From: Ruminococcaceae bacterium UBA7075
GTDB taxonomy: Bacteria > Bacillota > Clostridia > Oscillospirales > Acutalibacteraceae
Assembly: GCA_002493635.1 (NCBI GenBank)
Contig: DKZL01000022.1
Span: 11,158-75,157 of the forward strand
Reading direction: 5' to 3'
DNA: 64,000 nt
Shown here: positions 9,148 through 16,703 of the stretch, one piece after another
Layout of the letters: each line of letters starts with the position of its first letter
How positions within the stretch are numbered: position 1 is the first letter of the stretch
The notes under the pieces: model-generated
The model's database searches: none
What the model saw: the letters and a program-made list of their open reading frames with translations, nothing else
Told to the model about the DNA's origin: nothing
Position numbers and translations under genes: made by a program

Positions 9148-9651
9148 CTAAATCTTTTTGCCGCCTGCCTTTGTGCTTATAAGCACAGCCGCCACAACTA
9201 TTATGCCCACAGCAACACAAATCCAGGAAATTATGCCTGCGGTATAATTTGTAGAATACTGCTTATCGCTGATAGTCTTTGCAAGCGTAGGAGCCTGAAA
9301 TTCGGTTGTTTCCTGAACAACAGGCGCAGGTGCTGCATTTTGCGTCTGCTCTTCTGTTTGTTCAGGTTGATTATCAACAAACTCCGTTGATTCCTCTGTT
9401 TGTACAGGCTCAGGTTCAACAAATTCTGTCGTTGCTTCGGTTTGTACAGGCTCAGGCTCAACAAATTCTGTCGTTGCTTCGGTCTGTACAGGCTCAACAA
9501 ATTCCGTCGGTGCCGCAGTATATGCAGGTTCTTCATCATCAATACCGTCGCCGTCAAGGTCAACGGCAAAGACTGCCGTACAGCTAAAAAACACTATGAC
9601 AGCAACTGTAAAAAAGCTGAAAAACCGTTTAAAAATAACTTTGTTCTTCAT
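9148..9651 (-). CDS. Secreted, membrane-anchored Thr/Glu/Pro-repeat protein
   Basis: A 167-residue protein not assigned to a family. It has a signal peptide (residues 1 to about 30, cleavage near AVFA), an acidic 'DLDGDGIDDEE' calcium-binding-like stretch, and a low-complexity region of degenerate repeats around TEFVEPEPVQTEAT (units of 12 to 14 residues, four in all, DNA 9362-9512). A C-terminal membrane helix (about 138-158) is followed by STKAGGKK. This is the layout of a single-span surface protein with an extended Pro/Glu stalk. It is the first gene of the unit leading into dusB and glyA, an odd pairing for a surface protein. The repeats suggest variable length between strains. Confidence 0.7.
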   Translation of the reverse strand: MKNKVIFKRFFSFFTVAVIVFFSCTAVFAVDLDGDGIDDEEPAYTAAPTEFVEPVQTEATTEFVEPEPVQTEATTEFVEPEPVQTEESTEFVDNQPEQTEEQTQNAAPAPVVQETTEFQAPTLAKTISDKQYSTNYTAGIISWICVAVGIIVVAAVLISTKAGGKKI

Positions 9652-9692
9652 TTGAATACCCCATTAATATGGAATGTCAGCATATTATTTTT

Positions 9693-9721
9693 ATTATATC
9701 AAAGTTTGCATCTGTTTTCAA
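9693..9721 (-). promoter_or_regulatory. Sigma-A promoter for the surface protein-dusB-glyA unit
   Basis: On the minus strand: TTGAAA (9716-9721), 17 bp, TATAAT (9693-9698), about 40 bp upstream of the ATG at 9651. The -10 is perfect and the -35 matches five... of the six consensus positions except the fifth (TTGAAA against TTGACA). Confidence 0.75.
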
Positions 9722-9760
9722 GTTTTTATTACTCTTAAAGCTTAAATTATAACACAAAAA

Positions 9761-9789
9761 CCAAAAGCGGCGAAGTAGTACTCCGCCGC
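9761..9789 (-). terminator. Intrinsic terminator of the ABC ATPase gene
   Basis: Arms around GCGGCG and CGCCGC (9767-9789, with an interrupted inner stem AGTA/TACT) are followed on the minus strand by TTTTGGTTTTTG. It lies 23 bp after the stop at 9812 and is the only GC-rich hairpin in the gap. Confidence 0.7.
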
Positions 9790-9811
9790 AAATAATTATA
9801 TTAAATTAAAA

Positions 9812-10921
9812 TCAGTTTGTAATTGTCTGCTCTGTATCCTTATCAAAGATATGAATTTTATCAAGCTCAAAGCAAACCTTGATGTTATCACCCGGATGTG
9901 CAGTTGAAGTCGGCTCAACACGAGCTGTTACAGGCATACCTGCAATATTTACATAAAGATAAATTTCTGCACCCATAAGCTCTGTTACGTCAACATTTGC
10001 ATCAAACAGACAATTTGACTTTTCAATATATTCAGGCTCATCGTGAACATGCTCAGGACGAATACCAAATACAACTTCTTTGCCAACATAAGCATCAAGC
10101 TTGCCGCCTGCAGCCTTACTTGCAGGAACAGGAATTTTGTACTTATCAAAGTCAAGAGTATAGTTTGAACCACTCTTGTTAAGAGTAGCATTTACAAAGT
10201 TCATCTGAGGTGAACCGATAAATCCTGCAACGAACATATTGCAAGGCATATCGTAGAGGTTCTGCGGAGTATCAACCTGCTGAATGAAGCCGTCCTTCAT
10301 AACAACGATTCTTGTACCCATTGTCATAGCCTCTGTCTGGTCATGAGTTACATAGATAAATGTTGTGCCGAGTCTCTGATAAAGCTTTGAAATCTCTGTA
10401 CGCATCTGAGCACGAAGCTTAGCGTCAAGGTTTGAAAGCGGTTCGTCAAGTAAGAATACCTTAGGATTACGAACGATAGCACGACCGAGGGCAACACGCT
10501 GTCTCTGACCGCCTGAAAGAGCCTTTGGCTTTCTGTCAAGATACTGTTCAATACCGAGAATACGAGCAGCTTCTTCAACTCTGCGCTTAATCTCTTCCTT
10601 AGGAGTCTTTCTGAGTTTAAGACCGAATGCCATATTATCGTAAACTGTCATATGAGGATAAAGAGCATAGTTCTGGAATACCATTGCAATATCTCTGTCC
10701 TTAGGAGCAACATCGTTTGCAAGCATATCGCCGATATAAAGCTCACCCTTTGAAATATCTTCAAGACCTGCAATCATTCTGAGTGTTGTTGACTTACCGC
10801 AACCGGAAGGACCAACAAGAATAATAAATTCCTTGTCAGCAATTTCAAGATTGAAATCAGTTACAGCTGTAACGCCACCATCATAAATTTTGTAAACATG
10901 TTCAAGTTTTACATTAGCCAT
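9812..10921 (-). CDS. Carbohydrate ABC transporter ATP-binding protein, UgpC/MsmX/MsmK family
   Basis: This ~369-residue ATPase energises sugar importers from the cytoplasmic side. It has Walker A 'GPSGCGKST', the Q-loop 'MVFQNYALYPHM', the signature 'LSGGQRQRVALGRA', Walker B 'VFLLDEPLSNLDA', the switch 'YVTHDQTEAMT' and a C-terminal TOBE/MOI-type domain. No permease or binding protein is nearby, so it is probably an orphan ATPase shared by several importers, as MsmX is in Bacillus. The ATG at 10921 sits eight bases after GGAGG; an in-frame TTG at 10936 is not needed. The upstream AT-rich gap to 11073 repeats TAAAGTTT several times, a possible operator, unproven. Confidence 0.93.
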   Translation of the reverse strand: MANVKLEHVYKIYDGGVTAVTDFNLEIADKEFIILVGPSGCGKSTTLRMIAGLEDISKGELYIGDMLANDVAPKDRDIAMVFQNYALYPHMTVYDNMAFGLKLRKTPKEEIKRRVEEAARILGIEQYLDRKPKALSGGQRQRVALGRAIVRNPKVFLLDEPLSNLDAKLRAQMRTEISKLYQRLGTTFIYVTHDQTEAMTMGTRIVVMKDGFIQQVDTPQNLYDMPCNMFVAGFIGSPQMNFVNATLNKSGSNYTLDFDKYKIPVPASKAAGGKLDAYVGKEVVFGIRPEHVHDEPEYIEKSNCLFDANVDVTELMGAEIYLYVNIAGMPVTARVEPTSTAHPGDNIKVCFELDKIHIFDKDTEQTITN

Positions 10922-11073
10922 TATATAAACCTCCAATAATCCAATAAAGTTTAATGCTTTATTACATTTATTATCTTACCACTTTAAAGCAAACTTTACT
11001 ATACCGATTTTAACTAAACTTTATATTGATATTTTATTAAAAAACTACACACGTTAAAAAACAACACCTGTTT

Positions 11074-11793
11074 TTAGTATAAATTGCCGACAAAAATCAG
11101 CTTTTTATCTAAATTCGTCAGCAATTTGCACCCTCCAATAGGCAGATTGCCATCCAAGTATAAATCACCAATCGAAATTCGTTGAAGATGCACAACATTT
11201 AATCCACAAGATATAAACATCTTTTTAACTTGATGAAATTTGCCTTCACAAATTGTTACAAGTCCTGTTTTTTTGTCGTTATTATATATTTCAAGCTTTG
11301 CAGGCAAACATTTTGTGCCGTCGGCAAATATTATTCCCTGCTTAAATTTTTGTATGATTTTTTCGGTTATTTCCCCGTCAAGCTGAGCTATATACTGCTT
11401 GTCCACATGCTTTTTCGGTGACAACATTCTGTGGGCAAAATCACCGTCATCGGTAATTATTAAAAGTCCTTCGGTATCCTTGTCCAGTCTGCCAGCAGGA
11501 AACAGTCCCTTTCGTTTGTACTCGTCAGGTAAAATGTCAATTACCGTCTTGTCATGATTATCATTGCTTGCCGATACTACACCGGCAGGTTTGTTCATCA
11601 TTATATAAATATGTTCACTGTAATTAAGAACTTTGCCTAACACAGCAATTTTGTCATTTTCAGCGTTCGCTTTAAATTCGGGCTTACGAATTATCTCGCC
11701 GTTTACGGTAACCTCACCCGATTTTATGCGTTTTTGCACCTCACGACGACTTCCTATGCCCTGCGAAACAAGTATTTTATCAATTCTGTCCAT
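11074..11793 (-). CDS. RsuA/RluB-family 16S/23S rRNA pseudouridine synthase
   Basis: 239 residues: an N-terminal S4 RNA-binding domain ('MDRIDKILVSQGIGSRREVQ', residues 1-60) and the catalytic domain with 'GRLDKDTEGLLIITDDG', whose Asp is the nucleophile. Late motifs 'EGKFHQVKKMF' and 'LQRISIGDL' are typical. It isomerises a uridine in rRNA; RsuA and RluB specificities cannot be told apart by eye. Its ATG follows the upstream stop closely (TGATATG), so it is coupled to the DUF4830 gene. Confidence 0.92.
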   Translation of the reverse strand: MDRIDKILVSQGIGSRREVQKRIKSGEVTVNGEIIRKPEFKANAENDKIAVLGKVLNYSEHIYIMMNKPAGVVSASNDNHDKTVIDILPDEYKRKGLFPAGRLDKDTEGLLIITDDGDFAHRMLSPKKHVDKQYIAQLDGEITEKIIQKFKQGIIFADGTKCLPAKLEIYNNDKKTGLVTICEGKFHQVKKMFISCGLNVVHLQRISIGDLYLDGNLPIGGCKLLTNLDKKLIFVGNLY

Positions 11794-11794
11794 A

Positions 11795-12265
11795 TCAAAT
11801 CAGGGGCTTGTTTACATCCCCATACTCTCCGTTAGTTAAGTGTGCGCCGATTACTCTGCCATTCAAGGTGAGAATAACAGCATATCTTTCATCTGAATTT
11901 TCAAGCATATATGTTATCTTCTGCGCCTTTCTTCCCTTGAAGGCTTCAAGGTCAAGACCGATTTTCTTTTGCAAAGCGTTGTATTCCTCATAGGTTTCAT
12001 TAAAGACGCTCGGAATAGTAACAGTTTCACATTTTCGGCTGTCTGCGTTTACCTCATAACCAAACTGCTTCAAAAATCCGCATTCTCCTCCGACAGTCTG
12101 AGCCACAAGCGAATACTTGCCGGCTTCATCACAAGTAGCACTGTCGTGCGGTGCATCATCACCCGACGAAAATACAATTAAAAACAGTACTACTGCTGAT
12201 ATAATAACAATTACAATAGGAATTATATGCTTTTTTCTTATCTTCATATTCAGCACAAACATCAT
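11795..12265 (-). CDS. DUF4830-domain membrane-anchored protein
   Basis: About 156 residues: a short basic N-terminus, one membrane helix (about residues 10-30, IPIVIVIISAVVLFLIVF), then an exported or extracytoplasmic domain. The segment 'FLKQFGYEVNADS', 'TVTIPSVFNETYEEYNALQ' and 'GLDLEAFKGRKAQKITY' matches what I recall of DUF4830, a domain of unknown function in Clostridia. The ATG at 12265 is preferred because GGAG lies five bases upstream; a GTG at 12271 is in frame. It sits between a HAD phosphatase and a pseudouridine synthase in a compact minus-strand operon. Confidence 0.7.
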   Translation of the reverse strand: MMFVLNMKIRKKHIIPIVIVIISAVVLFLIVFSSGDDAPHDSATCDEAGKYSLVAQTVGGECGFLKQFGYEVNADSRKCETVTIPSVFNETYEEYNALQKKIGLDLEAFKGRKAQKITYMLENSDERYAVILTLNGRVIGAHLTNGEYGDVNKPLI

Positions 12266-12320
12266 TAACACTCCGTCACACAGTATTAATAAATACTATG
12301 CAACAGAAACAAAAATAATG

Positions 12321-12980
12321 TTACTTGCTTAAAATATCATAGAGTTCTGCTGTATCAGATGCGAAATTAACTGCACCCTCATCAATCATTGACTGCTTTG
12401 CTCCGTATCCGTATTCAACACCCACAAAATCTATTCCGCAGGTTCTTGCACCTTTGGCGTCAAAGAAGGTGTCGCCGATCATGACAATCTCAGTGCAGTC
12501 TTTCAAAATATCGCCGCCGAGTGCATCAACGGCATACGGGATTAAATCCTTTTTATCCTTACGGCTGCCGTCAATAGTAGAGCCGCAGACAGCGTCAAAG
12601 TATTGTCTTACATCAAGATAGCTTACGATTTCTTCTGCGAATTTTTCAAATTTTGATGAGCAAACGGCAATTTTTGCACCGTCCCTTTTCAGATTCTTTA
12701 GGACTTCATCAATGCCTTTGTACAGCTTATTTCTATATTTGCCCTTTGTGTTGTAATATTCACGGTAATACTCAACCCCCGTATGGGATTCTTCATCATT
12801 AAAATGACAAACATTTTTAAAGGTATCAATCAGCGGCGGGCCGATATAGAGCGTGTAGTCATCAAGTTTTGGAAGAGGTTTATTAAGCCTGAGAATCGCC
12901 TGTTCAAGTGATTCCCTGATTCCCTCTGCACTCTCGCTTATTGTGCCGTCAAGGTCAAATAAAAAATACTTATACTTCAT
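12321..12980 (-). CDS. HAD-superfamily hydrolase, phosphoglycolate phosphatase-like
   Basis: About 219 residues. HAD motif I is 'FDLDGTISESAEG', the Thr/Ser motif II is in 'IAVCSSKFE', the lysine region 'GSRKDKKDLI' is motif III, and motif IV is 'VMIGDTFFDAKGA'. A helical cap lies between motifs I and II, as in Gph/PpaX-type phosphatases. The substrate is unknown. The ATG at 12980 (MKYKYFLF) lies inside the last codons of the thioesterase gene and reads on past its stop, so the two are coupled; an ATG at 12992 is possible but adds residues not usual for the family. Confidence 0.88.
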   Translation of the reverse strand: MKYKYFLFDLDGTISESAEGIRESLEQAILRLNKPLPKLDDYTLYIGPPLIDTFKNVCHFNDEESHTGVEYYREYYNTKGKYRNKLYKGIDEVLKNLKRDGAKIAVCSSKFEKFAEEIVSYLDVRQYFDAVCGSTIDGSRKDKKDLIPYAVDALGGDILKDCTEIVMIGDTFFDAKGARTCGIDFVGVEYGYGAKQSMIDEGAVNFASDTAELYDILSK

Positions 12981-13359
12981 TAAACTTACCATCTGCTTTC
13001 ATCTGGAATTTTTCAGCCTTCACGCTTACTCTTGTGTGCATACCGCAGGCAATCTCTCCCTTTTTATCCTGTGCAAAAACTTCAAATTTAAAAGTCCTGC
13101 CGTCAGTTTCTATCAGTTTTGCAGTTGCTGTTACTTCTGCACCAAGCGGAGTAGGACTTGTGTGCTCAATAGAAATCATTGTGCCGACGGTAGTAAGCTC
13201 ATCATTTGCAAGCTCATTCTGAGCAAGCTCTGCGGCGGCATTTTCCATTAATGCGACCACCGCAGGAGTTGCTAAAACCATTAAACTGCCGCTGCCCATT
13301 GCAACAGCGAGATTTTCCTCTTCAACCTTTATTGTTCTGGACAATATTTTTTCTGACAT
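12970..13359 (-). CDS. FlK-like hotdog-fold thioesterase
   Basis: 129 residues from the ATG at 13359, which follows AGAGGGTATT. The family landmarks are 'VAMGSGSLMVLATPAVVALMENAA', split by the helix, then 'TTVGTMISIEHTSPTPLGAEVTATA' and 'GMHTRVSV'. These are the Thr/Glu/His region of fluoroacetyl-CoA thioesterase FlK and its many housekeeping relatives. It presumably hydrolyses small acyl-CoAs; nothing here suggests fluoroacetate. It is the first gene of the run thioesterase, HAD, DUF4830, rsuA. Upstream lies the R2 repeat at 13381. Confidence 0.85.
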   Translation of the reverse strand: MSEKILSRTIKVEEENLAVAMGSGSLMVLATPAVVALMENAAAELAQNELANDELTTVGTMISIEHTSPTPLGAEVTATAKLIETDGRTFKFEVFAQDKKGEIACGMHTRVSVKAEKFQMKADGKFNEV

Positions 13360-13380
13360 AATACCCTCTTTTCTGTTGTT

Positions 13381-13452
13381 GCAGCCGGTGGGCTGCACTC
13401 GTCCGAGCGGACAGCATCATATAAAAACTCACTTATGTGCCCGACTGTTTCT
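13381..13452 (+). repeat. Structured intergenic repeat, family R2 copy 1
   Basis: It contains the hairpin GCAGCCGGTGGGCTGC (13381-13396), a second hairpin GTCCGAGCGGAC (13401-13412), an AT-rich middle and the conserved end CCCGACTGTTTC (13440-13451). A close copy lies in reverse orientation at 62388-62458, a diverged one at 36576 and an end fragment at 57162. The rest of the 13360-13679 gap holds only the ychF promoter. Confidence 0.75.
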
Positions 13453-13557
13453 TGTAAAGAATAATGATTATATGTTATTATTTTACTATATTATTATAAA
13501 TTAGGCAAGTAATTGTCTGATTTGTTTTATAAGATATATATTATTTTGATATACACA

Positions 13558-13586
13558 TTGAGATTTAAAATCCGTTATGTTATAAT
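13558..13586 (+). promoter_or_regulatory. Sigma-A promoter of ychF
   Basis: TTGAGA (13558-13563), 17 bp, TATAAT (13581-13586), leaving a leader of about 87 bases before the ATG at 13680. Confidence 0.75.
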
Positions 13587-13679
13587 ACTAATGCTTTAGT
13601 CAAATAGTCTAATAAACAGGCAGTGATCTGCACTTGTCGAATAAAGTATAAAACGATGGATAAAGGGGATTGATATAAA

Positions 13680-14774
13680 ATGAAATTAGGAATCGTAGGT
13701 TTGCCGAATGTCGGCAAAAGCACACTTTTTAATGCAATTACAAACGCAGGTGCACAGAGCGCAAACTATCCGTTCTGTACCATTGAGCCGAATGTCGGCG
13801 TTGTTGCTGTTCCTGATAAAAGGCTTGATGTACTTGCTGAAATGTATGACCCTGACAAATACACTCCTGCATCAATCGAGTTTGTTGATATTGCAGGTCT
13901 TGTTAAGGGTGCTTCAAAGGGCGAGGGACTGGGCAACAAGTTCCTTTCAAACATCCGTGAGTGCGACGCTATTGTGCACGTTGTAAGATGCTTTGAAAAT
14001 GACGATATTATTCATGTTGAGGGTAACATTGACCCTGCCCGTGACATTGAAACAATAAATCTTGAGCTTATTCTGTCTGATATTGAGATGATGGAAAGAA
14101 AAATTGACAGAACCAAGAAAATGCTTAAGGGCGACAAAAAATATCAGAAAGATATTGATTTTTATGAAAGAGTTTTAAAAGCCCTTGAGGAAAGCAAGCC
14201 GGCAAGAAGCGTTGAATGTGATGACGACGAAAAGGCACTGCTTGCCGAGGTTGCACTTCTGACAAGCAAGCCCGTAATTTATGCCGCAAATATGAGCGAG
14301 GATGACTTTGCGAACGGCATTGACAACAACGAGGGCTACAAGGCTGTTCAAAAGATTGCAGCTGATGAAAATTCGGGCGTACTGCCGATTTGTGCTCAGA
14401 TTGAGGAAGAAATTGTCGAGATGGACAAGGAAGAAAAGGAAATGTTCCTTGCCGATATGGGACTTGCAGAAAGCGGTCTTGACAGACTGATTAAAGAGTG
14501 TTATGCACTGCTCGGACTTATAAGCTACCTGACAGCAGGCAAGCAGGAAGTACGTGCGTGGACAATTAAGAACGGCACGAAAGCACCGCAGGCGGCAGGC
14601 AAAATTCACACTGACTTTGAGCGTGGATTTATCAGAGCCGAGGTCATTGCGTATGACGACCTCATTGAATGTGGCAGTATGACAGCAGCTAAGGAAAAAG
14701 GACTTGTCAGAAGCGAGGGCAAGGAGTATGTAATGAAGGACGGCGACGTCGTACTGTTCAGATTTAATGTGTAA
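13680..14774 (+). CDS. ychF: Redox-regulated ribosome-associated ATPase YchF (Obg-like)
   Basis: 364 residues. It has G1 'GLPNVGKST' at residues 7-15, the G3 region 'DIAGLVKGASKGEGLGNKFL', and the YchF-specific 'NMSE' in place of the NKxD guanine motif, which accounts for ATP preference in this family. A coiled-coil insertion follows and a C-terminal TGS domain contains 'EVRAWTIKNGTKAPQAAG'. The ATG at 13680 follows AAGGGGATTGATATAAA. It is a single-gene unit with its own promoter, ending at the terminator at 15049 after the R1 repeats. Confidence 0.96.
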   Translation: MKLGIVGLPNVGKSTLFNAITNAGAQSANYPFCTIEPNVGVVAVPDKRLDVLAEMYDPDKYTPASIEFVDIAGLVKGASKGEGLGNKFLSNIRECDAIVHVVRCFENDDIIHVEGNIDPARDIETINLELILSDIEMMERKIDRTKKMLKGDKKYQKDIDFYERVLKALEESKPARSVECDDDEKALLAEVALLTSKPVIYAANMSEDDFANGIDNNEGYKAVQKIAADENSGVLPICAQIEEEIVEMDKEEKEMFLADMGLAESGLDRLIKECYALLGLISYLTAGKQEVRAWTIKNGTKAPQAAGKIHTDFERGFIRAEVIAYDDLIECGSMTAAKEKGLVRSEGKEYVMKDGDVVLFRFNV

Positions 14775-14776
14775 TT

Positions 14777-15042
14777 TTTAGTCGCTTCAAAAGTTTTCCT
14801 TAATATGTGACCGTTGTAACCCGAAGTTTTTTGGACGCTTTATAAGTTTGTGTTAAAATGCAACCACTGTATCCCGAAGATATACTTCAGTTTAGTGGTA
14901 AACATCATAACTCACTTATATAAGAGAAAAAAGCGATTGTTGTATCCAGAATATATACTCAGGTTGTATGGTGACGATTCATAATGCAACACTAAAAGTT
15001 CAATATGTTATATTTACATAAGTTCTAAATTAAATAAACTTA
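14777..15042. repeat. Intergenic repeat cluster, family R1 copy B
   Basis: At least three degenerate units in tandem. The first begins 'TAGTCGCTTCAAAAGTTT' at 14779. The second starts near 14833, has 'GCTTTATAAGTTTGTGTTA' and the core 'GGTAAACATCATAACTCACT' at about 14896. The third, near 14929, is further decayed. The core is almost identical to the one near 53910. This fills the gap between ychF and its terminator; nothing coding is seen in it. Confidence 0.7.
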
Positions 15043-15048
15043 TAGTAT

Positions 15049-15074
15049 AAAAGGCACGGAAATCCGTGCCTTTT
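15049..15074. terminator. Intrinsic terminator downstream of ychF
   Basis: A perfect 11-bp stem, AAAAGGCACGG (15049-15059) and CCGTGCCTTTT (15064-15074), with a four-base loop. The A and T flanks make it workable in both directions, but it is best placed for ychF. Confidence 0.92.
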
Positions 15075-15129
15075 ATGTTTGATTTTTTTAATTACGTCAG
15101 ATTATCACAAAAAGTCTTGTAAATCAAAA

Positions 15130-15167
15130 AAATGCTCTGAGCATCAAATTTGTTGTTCAGGGCATTT
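15130..15167 (-). terminator. Intrinsic terminator of the XRE gene
   Basis: Stem AAATGCTCTGA (15130-15140) with TCAGGGCATTT (15157-15167), one G-U pair, followed on the minus strand by TTTTTTTGATTT. The stem begins inside the stop codon of the XRE gene at 15166. Confidence 0.88.
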
Positions 15168-15510
15168 ATTTATCATATAGAATATCTTTGTCAATTATTG
15201 TCTTTATCCGCTCGTCAATTCGTATTTTATTTTCATAAGATAGTTGCCTGAAATGTTCGACTAACTCGACTTCATTCGGGGTAATATTGCTTATGTCATA
15301 AGGATTTCTTATATCGGACAAACCAATCAGATAATCAACGGTAACGCAGAAAATTTGGGCAAGCTTTTTCAAAGTTTCAATGGCAGGCTGAGTTATGCCT
15401 TTTTCATATTTTGAGATTGCGCTTGCCTTTAGATTAAGCTTTTGGGCAAGCTCGGTCTGCGACATATCATTGTCGGTACGCAGTTCTTTTAATCTGACTG
15501 AAAAATCCAT
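15166..15510 (-). CDS. XRE-family helix-turn-helix regulator
   Basis: 114 residues. The HTH at residues 5-60 reads 'RLKELRTDNDMSQTELAQKL', 'KASAISKYEKGITQPAIETL' and 'KKLAQIFCVTVDYLIG', a standard Cro/CI fold. The last 45 residues are a short polar helix region that may dimerise. The ATG at 15510 lies seven bases after AGGAGG. That Shine-Dalgarno site is inside the FN3 gene remnant on the opposite strand, so the gene begins exactly at a recombination junction. Targets are unknown; no operator-like palindrome was spotted next to it. Confidence 0.9.
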   Translation of the reverse strand: MDFSVRLKELRTDNDMSQTELAQKLNLKASAISKYEKGITQPAIETLKKLAQIFCVTVDYLIGLSDIRNPYDISNITPNEVELVEHFRQLSYENKIRIDERIKTIIDKDILYDK

Positions 15511-15511
15511 A

Positions 15512-15778
15512 GTTACACCTCCTACTATTACAAATCTTCAAAATACTGCTGACGGTATTAAAATCAGCTGGAACAAGATTGCAGGAGTATACGGTTACAG
15601 ACTTTATTACAAATATCCCGGTCAGGACTGGAAACGCTTTAAGGATACCGCGGGCACAAGCTTCACGGATACAGGTGTTAAATCCGGCAGAACAGAAACC
15701 TATACAATCCGCTGTATAGACAAAAACGGCAATACAATAAGCGGATATAATCCAAACGGCTGGTCAATTACTTATTGA
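15512..15778 (+). pseudogene. Remnant: 3' end of an FN3-repeat surface protein gene
   Basis: The plus-strand frame from about 15512 to the TGA at 15776 encodes one FN3-like repeat ('TITNLQNTADGIKISWNKIAG', 'GYRLYYKYPGQDWKRF', 'GRTETYTIRCIDKNGNTISG'). It is nearly the same as the last repeat of the CAP protein at 45716-47782, including the terminal 'GWSITY'. No start codon, signal peptide or upstream domains remain; the homology stops at the XRE start codon. A terminator copy follows at 15787. It is a truncated duplicate of the end of a paralogous gene. An apparent open frame starting at 15395 is only read-through of the XRE antisense strand. Confidence 0.88.
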
Positions 15779-15786
15779 TAAAATTT

Positions 15787-15825
15787 AAGCTGACAGTTAC
15801 TAAAACAGTAGCTGTCAGCTTTCTT
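15787..15825 (+). terminator. Intrinsic terminator of the FN3 remnant
   Basis: A 15-bp stem with one G-U pair, arms 15787-15801 and 15807-15821, loop AAAAC, then TTCTTTAA. It matches, in the same orientation relative to the FN3 frame, the hairpin at 45336-45372 at all but one of 35 positions, so gene end and terminator were duplicated together. Confidence 0.9.
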
Positions 15826-15831
15826 TAATTT

Positions 15832-16647
15832 TTATGGTTTTGCCGTGGTTTGAGCAGCAGTATTTGCCGCCGTGCTTGATTCCTGCTTCGGGCACATCAT
15901 ACCCTGCACATCTGTATAATAATCGCATTTCAGCAGAATTTGTGAAATCGGTACAATCTCATATCCTGCATTTTTTATGCCCTCAATTACCATTGGCAAT
16001 GCTTCTGGAGTGTTTGTTGCACCGTTGTGCATAAGGATAATACTTCCGTCTTTAAGCTTGCCTGTAACATTTTTTGTAATCTGCTCCGGTGTCGGGTCTT
16101 TCCAGTCAAGACTGTCAACATCCCACTGCACACAATACATATTACAGCCTTTTACAGAGCGCACCACATCATTGTTATAATCACCGTAGGGTGCTCTGAA
16201 CAGAGTTGGAGTTTCGCCTGTTATTTTTTTGATTTTTTCGTTGCAGGCTTGAATCTGCCCGGTCATATCTGATGTTGACAGCTTTGTCATATAAGGGTGC
16301 GTGTTGCTGTGATTGCCCACATCGTGCCCTTTTTCGGCAATCTTTTTTACATCATCAGGATATTTGTCAACCCAGTCGCCCACAAGAAAAAATGTGGATT
16401 TCACATCGTATTTGTCAAGAATTTCAAGCAGGGTGTCCGTCTGCTCATTTCCCCATGCAGCGTCAAATGACAATGCAACCTGCTTTTTGTCGGTTTCAAC
16501 ACAATAAATCGGGATTTCACGCTCGGTGCTTGCCGTCTGCACAACTCCCACGGTTGAGGTAATGGCAACAGCCGCCACCGCTATGGCTATTATCAGGCAA
16601 AATCCGATTGACATTAGACTTCTTTTTGTCAGAATTATAAGACGCAT
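15832..16647 (-). CDS. Polysaccharide deacetylase, PdaB-like
   Basis: 271 residues: one N-terminal membrane anchor (about residues 12-35), then a NodB domain (about 55-235) and a short Ala/Thr tail. Motifs are 'SFDAAWGNE' (catalytic Asp, with Ala where classic NodB enzymes have the second, metal-binding Asp), 'HSNTH', 'RAPYGDYNN', 'WDVDSLDWKD' and 'LMHNG'. The overall match is to sporulation PdaB-type deacetylases. It presumably acts outside the membrane on peptidoglycan; activity is uncertain given the metal-site change, which I recall in other clostridial relatives. GGAGGGG five bases before the ATG at 16647 fixes the start. Confidence 0.88.
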   Translation of the reverse strand: MRLIILTKRSLMSIGFCLIIAIAVAAVAITSTVGVVQTASTEREIPIYCVETDKKQVALSFDAAWGNEQTDTLLEILDKYDVKSTFFLVGDWVDKYPDDVKKIAEKGHDVGNHSNTHPYMTKLSTSDMTGQIQACNEKIKKITGETPTLFRAPYGDYNNDVVRSVKGCNMYCVQWDVDSLDWKDPTPEQITKNVTGKLKDGSIILMHNGATNTPEALPMVIEGIKNAGYEIVPISQILLKCDYYTDVQGMMCPKQESSTAANTAAQTTAKP

Positions 16648-16703
16648 AAAATCCCCTCCACATAATGTATATGAAGGGGATTCTTAAATATTCTATTTAT
16701 TGC

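Noticed and set aside
12993..13398. Longer thioesterase start at 13398 (MQPTGCNNRK...)
   Set aside because: The extra residues come from the R2 hairpin sequence, and AGAGGG sits correctly before the ATG at 13359.
15395..15511. N-terminal extension of the FN3 remnant ORF
   Set aside because: This part is the antisense of the XRE helix-turn-helix gene; similarity to the FN3 protein begins only at about 15512.
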